Shown: positions 23,027 to 35,600, numbered from the stretch's first letter. The stretch is DNA of 64,000 nucleotides from Plectosphaerella cucumerina (GCA_020746995.1 JAGPXD010000003.1:248001-312000), one strand, 5' to 3'. Program-made: numbers and translations. The notes: generated by a model not told the origin, from the sequence alone.

Positions 23027-23905
23027 ATGTCTAGGAAGCTCCCCATGATCCCCGGCTTCAAGGCCGTCAACGAGGTCATCCTCGTCAGCGAGCCCAGCGA
23101 CCAGCCCATTCCCGCCCTCCACCCAGAGACCATCCTCATCTACGGCTGGGGCGATGGCCTGCCCAAGCACGTCGCAAAGTACGCAGAGGGCTACCGCGTC
23201 CTCTTCCCCCACTCGCGCCAGATCGTCATCCTCGGCCCCATCTGGAAGAGCCTCTTCGCCCCTCTGGCAGACCGTACCGCCGCCATGGTCCCCGTGGTCG
23301 ACGCCCTCGAGGAGATCCACGGCCCGGCCTTCCACCAGGCCGCCGTCAAGCCTCGCATCCTCATCCACACAATGTCCAACACGGGCGCCAGCAACTACGC
23401 GGTCACCCTCAACGCCTACCGCATCCGCCACGAGGCTCCCCTCCCCCACGCCCTCTTCACTCTCGACTCGACCCCCGGAAGCCCCTACATGACGCGCAAG
23501 ACCCTCCACCAGTGGGCGCACGCCATGACCCTCGGCACCGCCGCCTGGTTCCCCTGGCCCTTCTTCGTCACCCAGGCCATGTGGACTTTTGTTCTCATTA
23601 CCACCCGCGTCTGGGGCTGGCTCACCGGAAACGAGTTCGCAGGCGTCTACGCCGTCAAGACCGCCGACAACGAGGACTATGAGACCAAGGAAGCCAAGCG
23701 CCTCTACCTCTACAGCCATGCGGACACCATCATCTCGTCTGATGATATTGAGATGTTCTCGGCCGCCGCAAAGGAAACGGGATACCAAGTCCGCGGCGAG
23801 ATCTTCGAGGGCACCAACCACGTCGGTCACATGCGACAGCACCCAGAGCAGTACTGGTCCGCCATCGCCTCGAGCTGGAGGTGGGCCCTCAACGAGGAGA
23901 AATGA
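23027..23905 (+). CDS. DUF829 / PaxU-type alpha/beta-hydrolase-like protein
   Basis: A single exon of 292 aa from ATG 23027 (MSRKLPMIPGF), chosen over the upstream in-frame ATG at 22949 because the 26 extra residues are unstructured and 23027 sits in a good CCGCC context. The fold reads as an alpha/beta hydrolase: ETILIYGWGDGLPKHVAKY near the N-terminus, IHTMSNTGASNYAVTL (nucleophile-elbow position), FTLDSTPGSPYM, YLYSHADTIISSDDIEMF (late acid) and FEGTNHVGHMRQHPEQYW with the expected His. This is the pattern of the TMEM53/DUF829 family, which includes PaxU of indole-diterpene clusters, whose reaction is unknown. No other secondary-metabolite genes flank it, so a cluster role is not supported. 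Its 3' end faces fet3. Confidence 0.87.
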   Translation: MSRKLPMIPGFKAVNEVILVSEPSDQPIPALHPETILIYGWGDGLPKHVAKYAEGYRVLFPHSRQIVILGPIWKSLFAPLADRTAAMVPVVDALEEIHGPAFHQAAVKPRILIHTMSNTGASNYAVTLNAYRIRHEAPLPHALFTLDSTPGSPYMTRKTLHQWAHAMTLGTAAWFPWPFFVTQAMWTFVLITTRVWGWLTGNEFAGVYAVKTADNEDYETKEAKRLYLYSHADTIISSDDIEMFSAAAKETGYQVRGEIFEGTNHVGHMRQHPEQYWSAIASSWRWALNEEK

Positions 23906-24146
23906 GCATACTCGGCCGGGTGCGGTGTTTTGGGACTTTTGTAGTCTTGTCTTTTCCATGAGCGATTGGCGTTGGGACACATTATAGATCGGGCGACGTT
24001 GCCCTGAACTTTAGAAATAATCAATGATTTGCTTTTGCGTTTGGAAAATGTCTGGATATAGATGGATAGATGCGAATATGCCACAAGACGGTCATGCTGC
24101 CGTCCCCGGGGTATCAGATTGTGGCCGGCTGCGAAACATGTGGCCG

Positions 24147-25973
24147 CTACCGGCTCTCCTCGCCCTCATCCTTCTTACCCATGCCAATGGTGCCGTACCA
24201 GGCTATCGTGCCCAGACCGATAAAGGCAGACACGCAGCTGGCGATCAGCGCGATGTAGCCCTTGGCCGTGAAGCCCTCGGGCAGAGGTGGCGGTGGCCTG
24301 TTCTCTCCCGTGAGGTCGAGCACATCCTTGGTGTTGCCGGCGGCGTTGCCCCGGCTGGGCGCCTTGCCGGCGTCGCAGGCGGCGAGGTGGTCTCCCGGGA
24401 TAGAGAGGGCCTGGATCTGCGCGGGCGCCTCGATGATGGTGGCGATCAGGCCCTGGTCCATGTGCCACTCAATGTGGCAGTGGAAGAGCCAGACGCCCGG
24501 GTTGTCGGCGCGGAAGCGGATCACCAGGTTGCCATTACCGCGCACCATGACTGTGTCGCGACGCATGGGCACCTCGGGAAGCTTGACGCTCTCATCGTCG
24601 ATGAAGACGCCGGCGTCCTCCTCGGACCGGTGCACCAACTGGAAATTGTGGCCGTGGAGATGGAAGGGATGGGTGCCGTCGTCGCCGTTGTTGAGAACGA
24701 TCTGGATGACCTCGTTGTGGTTCAGGACGTGGGAGATGGTGTTGGTGCCGTACACCTTGGGGTTCGCCGCGTGCTCCTTGCCAACAGTGAGAGCTGAGTA
24801 AAGGGACGGCACCTTGGGCGCGACATAGGTCAGGTCGTTGAAAAAGGCATAGTTGGCGCCATCGCCCAGGTTGTCCATCTTGACGTCCAGGGTGATGGAC
24901 ATGTCAGGCTCAGGGAAGAGGCCCTGGCGATCGACGGGTCGGAGGGTGAAGTCGTCAAACGCGTCGAGCTCGTCAACATCCAGAGGCTTCGGCAGAGGCT
25001 TGGCGCTGTCATACACAAGCCACCCCGTGACGTTGGAGTTCTGATCATCAGGAATGACATCGAAGAGCTCTTCGTCCATGGCGCTAACGATGGCGAAGTT
25101 CTGCGAGGCATCGGCCTTGGTAGTGATGAGCACGCTGTACCGCTGGGCGGCAGTGATGTACAGCCTCTCTGCGGGGGCCTCGTCAACCCAGACTCCATCG
25201 ACCTCAACGACCCGCATCTCATGACCCTCGAACCAAATGTAATGGGCTGCGAAGGCGCCAATGTTGACCAGGCGCACGAGATATGTCTGGCCTGGCTTGA
25301 CATTGACCTGAAGGTTCTGCGTGTCGTTCATAAGGGCCGCCTGCGGCACGGGCTCAGCACCCGTGGGGTTCTCGACACTGATGAACTGCTTGAGCAGGGT
25401 TTGGACGGGCTGATGGTACCAGTCCGACAGAGTGATGACGACCTCCTCATCGTACTTGCCCTCGTAAGGGCCGTTGGGATCATGGACAACGACAGGGCCG
25501 CGCAGACCCTCGGGGTACTGGCCGTCATTGTGGGCGTGGTACCAATATGTTCCAGGCTGGTCAAACTGCGCGAAGGGTCAGCATAGGCACGCCCCAATAT
25601 GCCGCCATGGCCTCTCACTCACCTTGAAATCATAGACGAAGGACGAGCCGGGAGGGATAGCACACTGCGTGACGCCAACAGCGCCATCCATGTAGTTCGT
25701 CCCATTCTGGAACAGACCGTGGAAGTGAATGCTCGTGCTCGCATTGCCCAGGTCATTGTGCACGTTGAGGATGAGCCTGTCGCCGACGTTGGCGCTGATG
25801 AGAGGCAGCGGCCACTGTCCGTTGACGCCGATGGTCGGACGATCAAAGGCGCCGTCGGGGTTGGCCGTCACCCAGCCCACAGTGAAGTCGTGACGGATAG
25901 TGGCTGCTTGGGAGGTGCCCAGGAAGGCGGCGAGGCCAGCCGCCATGCATGCAAGCCGCAATGAGCCGAGCAT
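24147..25973 (-). CDS. fet3: Fet3-type multicopper ferroxidase
   Basis: Two exons, 25973-25623 and 25565-24147, give 589 aa. It starts with a signal peptide ([19 protein letters not shown]) and ends in a membrane helix ([20 protein letters not shown]) with a short cytosolic tail. All copper-ligand motifs are present: [28 protein letters not shown] and [11 protein letters not shown]. The Fet3 segment [10 protein letters not shown] keeps the Glu equivalent to yeast E185, one of the residues that give iron specificity, and the TM tail and PMRRDT block also match Fet3 rather than laccase. The enzyme would oxidise Fe(II) at the plasma membrane and pass Fe(III) to Ftr1, which is encoded next door in the opposite direction, so the two are very likely co-regulated. 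Confidence 0.95.
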
Positions 25974-26631
25974 GGTGATCGGAGTTCCTGCAGGAGTGGT
26001 TTTTGTGAGGTTGGTTGGCCGAGGCGAGCCGGGCTGAGAGGAGGGATGTTCGAGAGGAGCCGTGTCACTCAGAGGTGTCCATAGACGGGTACTGCGATGC
26101 AAGCTACGCCGGTGTCATAGCCGAGGGGGAGGCGGCTGATGTCGTGGTGGCCGTTTCGATATGGACAGGCCGACGTGGACGAAAAGTGAGGCGAGGGCGT
26201 CATCAGTCGATCGACCGTGAGGCGAAGCGAAGCAGAAAATGCCAGGCCACACCCGTGACAGTGCCAGTGGACGACCCCGCCGCCCGGTCGCAGATGGGCT
26301 CGGCTCTAGCGGTCTCGGAGCCCCGACGCAGCGCCGTTTGCCCCAATCACAGCGGCCGAGCCCACTGAAGCAGAGTCCGACACTGCAAATTGAAGGCTCG
26401 ACGAGGCTCTCCGAGAGGGGCAAGGTGGAGTTGCAGGCTCCGCATTATCTCATCCATCTTATCTGATCCCGGTAAGGCTCCAAAATCGCCTGACTCCTCA
26501 ATTTTCCCGCACAGCGCTCGACACGGCATTTGCTCGCTCCCTTTGCCTGTCCAGATAACCGCCATGCGCTCAGCCTGATTGCAGGCCAATACACTCACCA
26601 ACGACGCTCGGTAACAGCCAGAACTACCAAG
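25974..26631. promoter_or_regulatory. Divergent fet3-ftr1 promoter
   Basis: 658 bp separate the two ATGs. They contain three AGATAA GATA-type sites within 114 bp (26445-26450 and 26459-26464 on minus, 26553-26558 on plus) and CCAAT boxes at 26343-26347 and 26586-26590. Iron-dependent GATA repressors (SreA/Sre/Urbs1/Fep1) and the CCAAT-complex/HapX system are known to control this gene pair in ascomycetes; binding here is inferred. Confidence 0.75.
26459..26467 (-). promoter_or_regulatory. Iron-responsive GATA site ATCAGATAA
   Basis: This is an exact match to ATCWGATAA, the site of the iron-sensing GATA repressors, 165 bp before the ftr1 ATG. A second AGATAA in the same orientation starts 14 bp away at 26445-26450. 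Confidence 0.75.
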
Positions 26632-27875
26632 ATGGAGGACCTTTTTTCTCTCCCCAGTGAGTTCGCGCCCTCCCCTCCGGCCAACGCCACCGTGACCTCG
26701 GCCGTAGTCGGCCGACCACATCGGCTCACATGAACCCCCCGCAGTCTTCTTCATCAGCTTCCGCGAGGCCCTCGAGACCGGCATCATCGTCTCAGTCCTC
26801 CTCGCCATCATCAAGCGCACCATCAAGCGCCAGGATGACCCCGCCCTCTACTCCACCATGGTCCGCCAGGTCTGGCTCGGCACCTTCGTCGGCGTCGTGA
26901 CCTGCGTCCTGATGGGCATCGTCATCATCGGCGGCCTCTACGGGCTCGCCGCCGACGAGATTGGTGGCGCCGAGGACCTCTGGGAGGCCGTCTTTTCCCT
27001 CAGCGCTTCCGTCGTCATCACCGTCATGGGCGCCGTGCTCCTGCGCGTCGGCAAGCTGCAGGACAAGTGGCGCCTCAAGCTTGCTAAGGCCATGTCCTCC
27101 ACCGGACCCGGCCCCGAGGGCTCCGGCCGTCTCATGGATCGCTTCCGGTATCTGTCGGAGAAGTACGCCCTCTTCATCCTCCCCTTCATTACCGTCCTGA
27201 GGGAGGGCTTTGAGGGCGTCATCTTCATCGCCGGCGTCGGCATCGGCATCCCCGTCTCCGCCATCCCACTTTCGGTTCTTGCCGGTCTGTTCATCGGCTC
27301 TGCCGTTGGCTTCCTTATCTACAAGTGAGTCCTTCACCCTAATGAGATGCACACGGCACTTTCGAATCAATATACTGACGGCCGCAGGGGATCCAACGTC
27401 GCCCCCATCCAGTACTTCCTGGTCATGTCGACCTGCCTGCTCTACCTGGTCGCGGCCGGCCTCTTCTCCAAGGGCATCTGGCACCTCGAGGCCAATCAGT
27501 GGAACCAGGTCGTTGGCGGAGACGCTGCAGAGCTCGGCTCTGGCCCTGGATCGTACGACATCAGGAGGAGCGTCTGGCACGTCAACGTGAGCATCACCTC
27601 CCCCTTCCCCGGGCACCCATTCTAACATAGCCCAGTGCTGCAACCCCTACCTCAACGGCGGCGGCCTCTGGGGCATCTTCAACGCCGTCCTTGGCTGGCA
27701 GAACTCCGCCACCGTCGGCTCCATCCTCTCCTACAACCTGTACTGGATCGCCGTCTCGCTCGGCTTCTTTTACCTGGGCGTCAAGGAGAAGGGCCACCTC
27801 GGCTGCAAGAAGGCGACCCAGCCTGAAGAACAGCCCGCCGACCACGAACCCCTGCTCGCCAACCCCGCGAGGTAG
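26632..27875 (+). CDS. ftr1: High-affinity iron permease Ftr1
   Basis: Four exons, 26632-26656, 26745-27324, 27388-27586 and 27636-27875, give 347 aa. The first exon codes for only 8 residues plus one base; splicing then yields [21 protein letters not shown]. The two iron-handling motifs are R15-EALE and R161-EGFE, inside membrane segments. Other segments are [72 protein letters not shown] and [17 protein letters not shown], with the conserved [21 protein letters not shown] loop split by an intron. It forms the plasma-membrane Fe(III) channel with Fet3. The stop lies two bases before a possible GTAGGT donor, so a slightly longer tail is conceivable. Confidence 0.93.
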
Positions 27876-28806
27876 GTCCGCCAACAACCTTCGACCCCTC
27901 CTCGTCCTCCGTACCGTGTTGAACCAGATGTCCTCATCCGAAGGGAGTTTGATATTGGGCGGGACCTCGAGCTGGCATCCTTCCACCCCTCCAAGATGAA
28001 AAGAATGTAGAATGTAGAAAGGCCTCCGAGGCAGTCTTGCATGGAATGGCGTTTGGTTATGGGTGGCGGATCTGTTATTTATGCATCGTGGGAGATCGTC
28101 CCGAACCTATTTACACGTACCTGTCTGTGTCCTTCATCCTGCCTTGACATCGAACATCACACTGGAGCACCAACCACGTCGCTCACAGGGTCCAAATTTT
28201 GGCGTCAAAAACCATGACGAATTGGCACGCGCTGCAAGCCTGCTTTTTATTTTGTTCATTTCATATGGCATCGCGCCTTTTCATACGCAACGCTCCAGTC
28301 CGGCCTTCCTGGCCTTTCCCGTTCTTCCCAAACGTGCAGAGGTCCAGCGGCCCATGGCCAGCCAGATACCTCGCATATTGCCGAGCGCCCCATGATCCAT
28401 GGCACTCCAGGCGTGTGCAGGAGCTCTCCCAGCTCCAGAGCCGCCTCCCAAGTTCGCAGAGACAACCCAAGATGGGCATGCCGCTCGATCAACGAATCTG
28501 GGATGCTCTAGGCGTGGCCCTCTCCAGGTACATCGTACTGAGAGATGGGCGTGCCTCAACGACAACACATAATTTCCTCGTGACCTCGGGGTATCCTTTT
28601 TCATTTATCCCAGTTGCTGTTGGCTTTTTTTCTCGTAACTTCTTTTTGTCTTCCATTGAATCGTGTTAAAACATTCCCCCTCGTTTCGGGGTCGCTCCCA
28701 TTCAGTAAACGTCGTGTCAGTTGTAGATCGTGATTTGTTTTCGTCCATCGCTCGACGGTCTCTCGGTGGTAGGGATGGGCATCGGTGTCGGGGAGCCTTG
28801 GCAGGC
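27876..28806. other. Convergent spacer between ftr1 and the C2H2 factor gene
   Basis: It contains the two 3' UTRs. Small open frames only (largest 156 codons at 28199-28669), AT-rich around 28600-28680. No gene is supported. Confidence 0.6.
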
Positions 28807-31800
28807 TTATTCGCAGGCTACGACGGACTTTTCGGCTCGTGCACGCATGTGCGTGGCGTGACTTTCGAGGCATCGTGCCATCAGATGGGTGACTGCGCGG
28901 TACGGGTTAGTGGCATGCCAAAAAAAGCCTCAACGGGAGTACTTACTCGGCCATACAGCGGCTCTGTCCAGCATAAACGCCGTGATCCTCAAGATCTTGG
29001 CGGCGTAGCCTGTATGGTCGTCCATCTGCATGGCAGGATTTGTGCCACTGACGATGCTCATGTTCATCTTCATCTCCGCCGAAGCCAGCACGTTCTGAAC
29101 TTTGCCCAGCAGCTTGACGTCGTCGTCCTCAAGGAGCATGATTGCAGGTACTTGAGAGAGGTCCACCTCGTCCTGGCCCAGGATTCCGAGGTACCGTCCG
29201 ACGCGGTCTTGCAGTGTTGCGATCCACTCGGCCAGAACCTGGGCACAGTCAAAGGCGCACATGGCCGATTGGAGCGGAAGCTCCTTGCTGTTGAAGTCGG
29301 CAAATGTGACGCCCATCTTGTCCGACATGGCCAGCGAGTCGGCAGCGTAGAAGGCAGCTTTCCTCAGGTGCTTTTCGCGTCGGGAAATGGACCTGTTCGA
29401 GTCGTGCGAAGGCTGTCTCGCTTGCGTCTGCCCTTGATTGTTGCCGCTCGTGAAGTCTGCTGCCGGAGGTTCCTGACTGGACGAGCCATCCACAAAGTTC
29501 AGATCTGTAGGCAGCTGGTCGCTGGCATCGACGCCGAGACCCTCCGCGCCGGGGTTGGTGGGCGAATGCTCTGCATGCTGTATGATCTCGCTTCCCCTGG
29601 ACAGCTCCTCTGCCATGCCGTCCCAATCCCGTTGCCAGAACTTCTCTTTGGAGCGCGAAAGGTTCACAAACAACCGAATGTAAGCCAGGTCGAGAAGAGG
29701 AATTGCGTCGGCCGAGAGGGGGCCGAGGCCGAATGAGTTTGGTCGTTCGGCGCTGTGGTGCGGATTGCTGGCCCACGCTGTCTGCCACGCCTTGAGGGCC
29801 GGCTCAATGTGCCGATGCATCTTCTCGGTCTCCTCGTTGGTCCAGACCTTGTTGTGATGGCGCTGACGGGTCTCCCAGATGTAATTGTGGAGGGCGTTGA
29901 TGAGAATCACGCAGCCAAAGGTCGAAGGCTTCAGCGCGGGCGGCGGGGCATCGCTTGTAGGGGATCCCTCGTTGGCCAGCCTGTGCTGCCTCTCGTTTGT
30001 GCGGAGGAGGTCACCCAAAGCTTCGTGGAAGGTCATGCGGTTGTGGCTCACGGCTCGTAGGCCACCCTTGGCCGCAAATGCGGTACTGCTTTCGGCAGCA
30101 TAGAACTCTTCGTCACAGGGGAGATCCAGGAGAATCTCCGAATTGGTCAGGGCAGGGGTGTGGTTGTAGGCGGCTACCAGAAGACTGGACAGTATGAAGA
30201 CGACGTAGAGGGTGCGCTTGCGCTCCTCCATTGCCTTCCATTGCAACCATTCGGCCTGGTCCTCGGCATCGGACTTGACGCCGGTCCAGTTGCCGTCACC
30301 CGTCATCTGGGTGTCCTCCTTGGGATCCAGCCGGACAGGCCGCAACAGATCTGCGGCCTGGGCCAGGCTGACTAGTGCGGCCGAGTGCGTCGAGGCAATG
30401 TCGCTAGAAGTCTTGTCACCGCAGTTGTGTCCGTACACGACATTGAGCAGCATGGCCTGAACCAGCCAGACGGGTGTGTGAACGGCGCCCTCGGCGTTCT
30501 GTGAGTGGGCGTCGGATCCCGGTGTCCTGCGGAAGTCTGCCTTCCGGACGTCGGCTTTCCGGCGTTCTTCGAGATATAGCTGGATCATCTTCTTGGCCAT
30601 CTCAAAGAGGTCCTTGGACTTGAAGGGCTCCGCCTCGTACAGCGCGCCTATGGCAGCCATGGAGAGGATCAGGCAGCCGCTGCCCCCGACACCGGAGGTG
30701 CGGCCGAGGGTGGAGCTGGACATATCAAAGGACAGGGTGGGGATGTGGAGGAACGGCAGATGTGGGTGGAAGTAGCGTAGGTAGGCGCCGACGAATCGTT
30801 GAAGTTCGGCGGTGCTCGGGAGGCTTTTGACGCTGTCTGGAAGTGCCGTCGGGTTGTGTTGAAGACCGGGAGACAGGGGCGAGCCTGGGGCGGTGAAGGA
30901 GTATCTCCGGCCGCCAAAGGGAGAGCATTGCGACAGGGAGTTGAGGATGGCGTTTCTTGTTGCTTCGGTGATGGTGGAGACGGGAGAGACGCCGTGGTTG
31001 CCGCCGTTGAGGGAGGATGGGGTCTCAGGACCGGCGGTGAGGTTCATGGCCTGGTTGAGGTTCTGGGAATTCAGCCCCTGGACCATGGAAGGACTCAGCG
31101 AGCTCATGGAAGGCGGCGGTGTCGAAAAGTAGACATCATTGACCTTTTGAGCAGGCGGCTGGGGGGAAAGGGGCGCACCATTTAAGAGATCCGGAAAGAC
31201 AGAGCCGGTCATGTCCAAAGAAAACGGATTGGGAACCTGGGGAGGGCCCATGATGGCGGGCTGCCACAAGGAGCTGGTGGTTGCGGCCACTGGGTTGTTG
31301 GAGCCGTCGAGCATGACGTCGCTGATACCGCTCTGGCTGCCGGTGCTGATGGCGGAGGGGCTGGAGCCGTCGATGGCGGTTTGCGTGGTGTCCTGGAAAG
31401 ACATCTGGTGCTCGAAGCCGGTGAGCCAGTCGAAGCTGTCGTCGAGCTGGTGGCCGGTGGAAAGGTCCTGCAGGCCGTCGGGCATGCCGGTAATGAAGGG
31501 CGAGGTGGAGTCCAGGGCCATGGACTGGGGCGAGTCGTTATAATGCAGGGCGTTGGGGTTGATGGTGGAGCCGGGACCGAACAGGAGGCCTTCGAAGTCA
31601 AAGTCGGCGTTGAATGCCATGGGAGGGGCGGTCCTCAATCCGTTGCTGGCAAAGTCAAGGTTATTGTTCATCTGGTGCGTCTCGAGCTTGGGAAGGCCGT
31701 GACCCATGCCGCGCTGGCCCATGGCGGCGGCCATGCCGTTGAAGCCATGGTCCACGTGGTGCATGGACATGCCCATCAGGCTGGGGTGACGGCTGTGGCC

Positions 31801-32667
31801 CATATTCGGGGCCATACCACCTCTCGCGACCTGCGCGTTGGCCGAGGCCATCATCTGCACGGCGTTGACATCGACATGGCTGATGGTATTGGCCCTGGGG
31901 CGCATCGACGAGGCAGCGGTGTTACCGTTGGCGGCAGCGGCGGCGGCGGCAGCGTGGGGACCAGCCATGCTGTTCTTGCGAGCTCTGCTCTGGCCGGGGG
32001 CGGCGCCGCTTGCGCTCTCCCTGCGAGCGCGCGGGCGGGACGAGGGCGTCGTGGTCTGGTGCAGCTTCTGCTGGTGCCGCAGCAGCAGGTCTCGCCGGGC
32101 GAAGCATCTCGTGCACTCGGGGCATTCGAAGGGCTTCTCCTTGGTGTGGGAGCGCTCGTGTCTTTTCAGGTGCTCGAGACGGGCGAAGGATCGCTGACAA
32201 GTCCCGCAGACATGAGGGCGGGGTTTATCGGTCTTGGGCGGCGGGAACGGAGCCGCGGGGACTTTCGTATTGACGGTGATGGAAGACGCTGATGATCGCA
32301 TTGCAAAGTCAGTAAGAATAAAGATAAAAAGTCGTTAAGAATGCAGCGAAAAGCGAAGCAGCAGCAACAACAAAAGTGGCGGTGGCAGCGAACAGGATGG
32401 CAAATGCGAGGCGAGATGGACGATATCTAATGGCGGGGTGGTGTTTTGGTGGTGCGACCAAGCTGTGGCCCGAAAGGTGGGATGTGGGAACAGGAGGGGC
32501 ATAGCATAGGGCCACCACAGGGGGCCGTGGAGGGGGGGCAGGGCGGGACTCGTACCATTCACGTTGTCATCCGTGGCGGCAGCCGCAGCGCCGTTGGGAT
32601 TGGGAGCGCTGGGGGCCGGCATGGAAATGGAAGCTTCTGCCTTTGCAGCAGGTTCGTTCATGGTCAT
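28807..32667 (-). CDS. C2H2 zinc-finger transcription factor with fungal-specific domain, Adr1-like
   Basis: The core frame runs from 32301 to 28947. A 3' intron (28893-28946, GTAAGT...CTAAC...GCGCAG) replaces a premature stop and adds 28 residues ending at 28807. At the 5' end an exon 32667-32556 (MTMNEPAAKAEASISM...) joins in phase across a 267-nt intron (GTACGA...CTGAC...TCATCAG) to 32288, giving about 1179 aa; if translation starts at ATG 32301 instead the product is 1146 aa. Two adjacent C2H2 fingers (CGTCQRSFARLEHLKRH, then CPECTRCFARRDLLLRH) are arranged as in yeast Adr1/Rsf2. A long Gln/Asn/Gly linker leads to a fungal-specific transcription factor domain (VGAYLRYFHPHLPFLH ... WKAMEERKRTLYVVFILSSL). 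It is a nuclear regulator, targets unknown. Confidence 0.88.
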
Positions 32668-35600
32668 GATTTTCCCACCCCGTCTTCTTTCCTGAATATG
32701 CGCGAAAGGATGCTGGAGGAGAATGAATTGATAGGCGGTGTAGACTCAATCGCGCGCTGCGCAGCGGTCTGAGAGGGCAGACGAGTCGGGCTGGCGGGTC
32801 GTGTCGGGTCGGGTCAGGCACCTCACGATTGACGAGCGCTGCCTGTAGAAAGGACGCGGCGGCGGTGGGCGGAGTGGGTGGCGGGGGAAAGAGGCGGGCG
32901 CGGGCGCCAGAGGCGTGGACGTGTCGCGGGCGGCGGCGGGGGGAGGGAAGAGGCGTGGAAGACAAGGTTAACCAGCGGCCGACGAGCACATGCTAAGACC
33001 GGCTTGCGACGGTGAGGATTGTTGCGATCGAGGAGCTCGTGGTGGTTCGCTCTTGCTGGTCGCCCTTCAGGTTGGTTTGGAGGAAGAGCTGGAGGTGAGG
33101 TGAGGTAGGTTGATCAGGGACGACGGAGAGACGGATGGGAGAGTGGGAGGGAAAGGACGAGAATGCGAGACGCCGCCGCAGCCCGAGAGGTAAGGCCGGC
33201 CGGTCAGGGAGTTAGCGCGTGTTAGAGAAGGCCCGGCTGGAGAAGGTACAAGGGCCAGGTACCTTCCCTGACAGGGCAAGACAGGGCAGGCAGGAGCGAC
33301 CGAGCACGTCCACGGGTCGGCTCAGGTCCCCCAGTCCCCCTACCAGCACTTTGAAGCTTGGTCGCAACAGCGGACGATGGTATGACGGACGCCGACATGA
33401 TTGGCCCAACATGGGGGAGCCACCTCGAGACCCTGGGGCTACCTGGGTACCTGGTGTACTAGCACGCAACGCAACGCAGCACAGGGGGTGTGTGGGCATG
33501 GTGGATGGATGGATGGCGAGAGAGAAGGCCTGGTGGTGAGTTGTGTGCTGGTTTGTGGTGGTGCGGCGGCGGCGACCCTGCAGTCACTACCTACACGGGG
33601 TCGTCTCGCGCACGGTACGGAGAAAGCCTGCATCCAAGTACTTTCCCGTGTTTGGTCGGAGGAAAGAGGCGAGCCCAGGTCCGGGAATCGTCGCCTTGGC
33701 ACACACCCAATCCATACCCGCATGGAGCCTCCAATTGTCCTCCGCGCTTCACCCGGGCAGTATTCGGCGTGACCGCCAGGCGCACCGTGCGAGCTCGGCC
33801 CACGACCCTGGCAGCATCGTAATTGGGGGCGCACCGCACTTGTCCGATCCTGGACTAGCCCCGCATCTCCAGGAAGACCATCTCAAGGTCTCAAGGTGGT
33901 GAGGCCAGGGGTGTGGGCGGGTGGTAGTCCGCCTCCTGACACTGTGAGCACAAGTACCTCTCTTCGTCGTCCCATCTCGCGTATCCGGCGATGCAGCGCG
34001 GCGGCACACGGCGTGATTGCAGCATGGCCGGCCGAAACCGCCAGCTTCGATGACCTGCACCACCGAAGATGGCGATGACGATGGTGTCGAGAGGGAGGCG
34101 GCGGGAGGCGGCGATGGTGGTTACAGCGCAATGCCGCTTCATCCTGCCCACGGGGCTGGCAGACTGGCTTACGCAGGCACGCGGCGGCGCCCCTTTTGCC
34201 GGCCCGGAAAGTTTGGTGGTCGAACAAGCGGTGGGCAGACACCGAGCTATCTCTGGGACCTGCTGACCAGCCGCCCCTATCTTTCTTGGCTCGTCGACAT
34301 GGAAGGCTGGGTGAGGAAAGTTGCCAGAGGTCGGCCCCGGTGTACCGAGTGATAGCTATCTCAAACAGGCAGAGCTTGGTCAGTCGGACGTGCGTGCTAT
34401 GGGTGAGCCACCTCGGCAGGAGTCTGTCTGCACGGCATGCTAGTGCTACTCTACTACTGACCAGGCCAGACGCGGGAGCTCGGGATACGCAACAATCCCG
34501 TCAACATGCAGCTCACCCCTGGACATCGAGACGACATCGACGGGTGCCGACCCAAAGGCTGGGTCGTGGCGTGGCTCTCTGTGGTTGTTCAATGGGAGAT
34601 ATGACGATGCATACTCTGGTGACTGGCGAGGTGTGCCAGCGATGTGGACGTCCTCACTTGCGATTGCGGTTGATAGCGATTGCATTGGTGAAACCAGCCA
34701 GCTCGACCGACCTTCGGAACACCGGAAAGACCTGGAAATTCGACCGGGCCAACTGCACTGCTAATAAACGTGGGCCTTGACATTGCAGTGAGGCCAGCCT
34801 CAACATATCTGACAATTCATCCAATGCCTCACCTCACCTCACCTCACGAGAGGCTCCGGGCTCTCTGAACTGATAGTCACAAAACTTCCCGATGCATGCC
34901 GGGGGCGCCAGCGCTACCATGAGCTACAAGCGATGCTAGCCACGCTACGAGGCGTCTTTGTGCATGGAGCCATTGGCGTCTGAGGTGTGAGACACGAGCC
35001 GGATCAGAGCAAGACACATCCAGATCCGAGTCGGTGAATACGGGCGCGGCCCCCAGGAACGGAGGGCAAGGGGATGGGATGACCTCATCGGCAGAGAATG
35101 AAGGGTTCGTGACGGAGCGGTGGGCAGACCACTCTCAAACGACGGGAAGATTCCTCCTGCAACGCAACGCAACGCAAATGCCTCCGGGTTCCTCGTGACG
35201 CAGTGGCAACTGCTCATGCGCGCAAGATGCAGCACCAGCTCCCAGGTTTGTCCAGCGGCAGAACGATGCACGGCATAGCTGGGTACGCACACTGCACTGC
35301 GTTGTAAAAGCCGGTGGAGGGCTCCTGCAGTCACGTTGTCTGGTGGGTGTGGTGCGCTGCAGCTGTTGAAGTGAGGTGGGCGGCCAGAGTCCGAGCCGGC
35401 ACTGTGCAGTGCGCGGTGCTAGGGGGCTCAGGTACCTCCGGGCTCTGAGCTTTCTGAGATCGGCTCCCGCCCACACCTTGCCAGGGCCATCGGTCCTGGG
35501 CGTTTCGAGATATTTAGAACAAGTTTGGGATGCAGCGGGCAAAAAGCCGACGAGGCAAAAAGAGAGAAAAAGCCGCTTCTTGTGGAGCCTCGGGTGGTTC

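Noticed and set aside
22835..23980. 381-codon minus-strand frame
   Set aside because: It is the antisense of the DUF829 gene, rich in Gly/Val/Glu/Asp as expected from the complement of its codons; no domain.
24147..25973. Laccase as an alternative call for the multicopper oxidase
   Set aside because: It has a C-terminal membrane helix, the [10 protein letters not shown] segment with the Fet3-type Glu, and a divergent Ftr1 partner, all pointing to a ferroxidase.
31381..32292. 303-codon plus-strand frame
   Set aside because: Antisense shadow of the C2H2 factor's N-terminal half; His/Gly/Val-rich with no family pattern.
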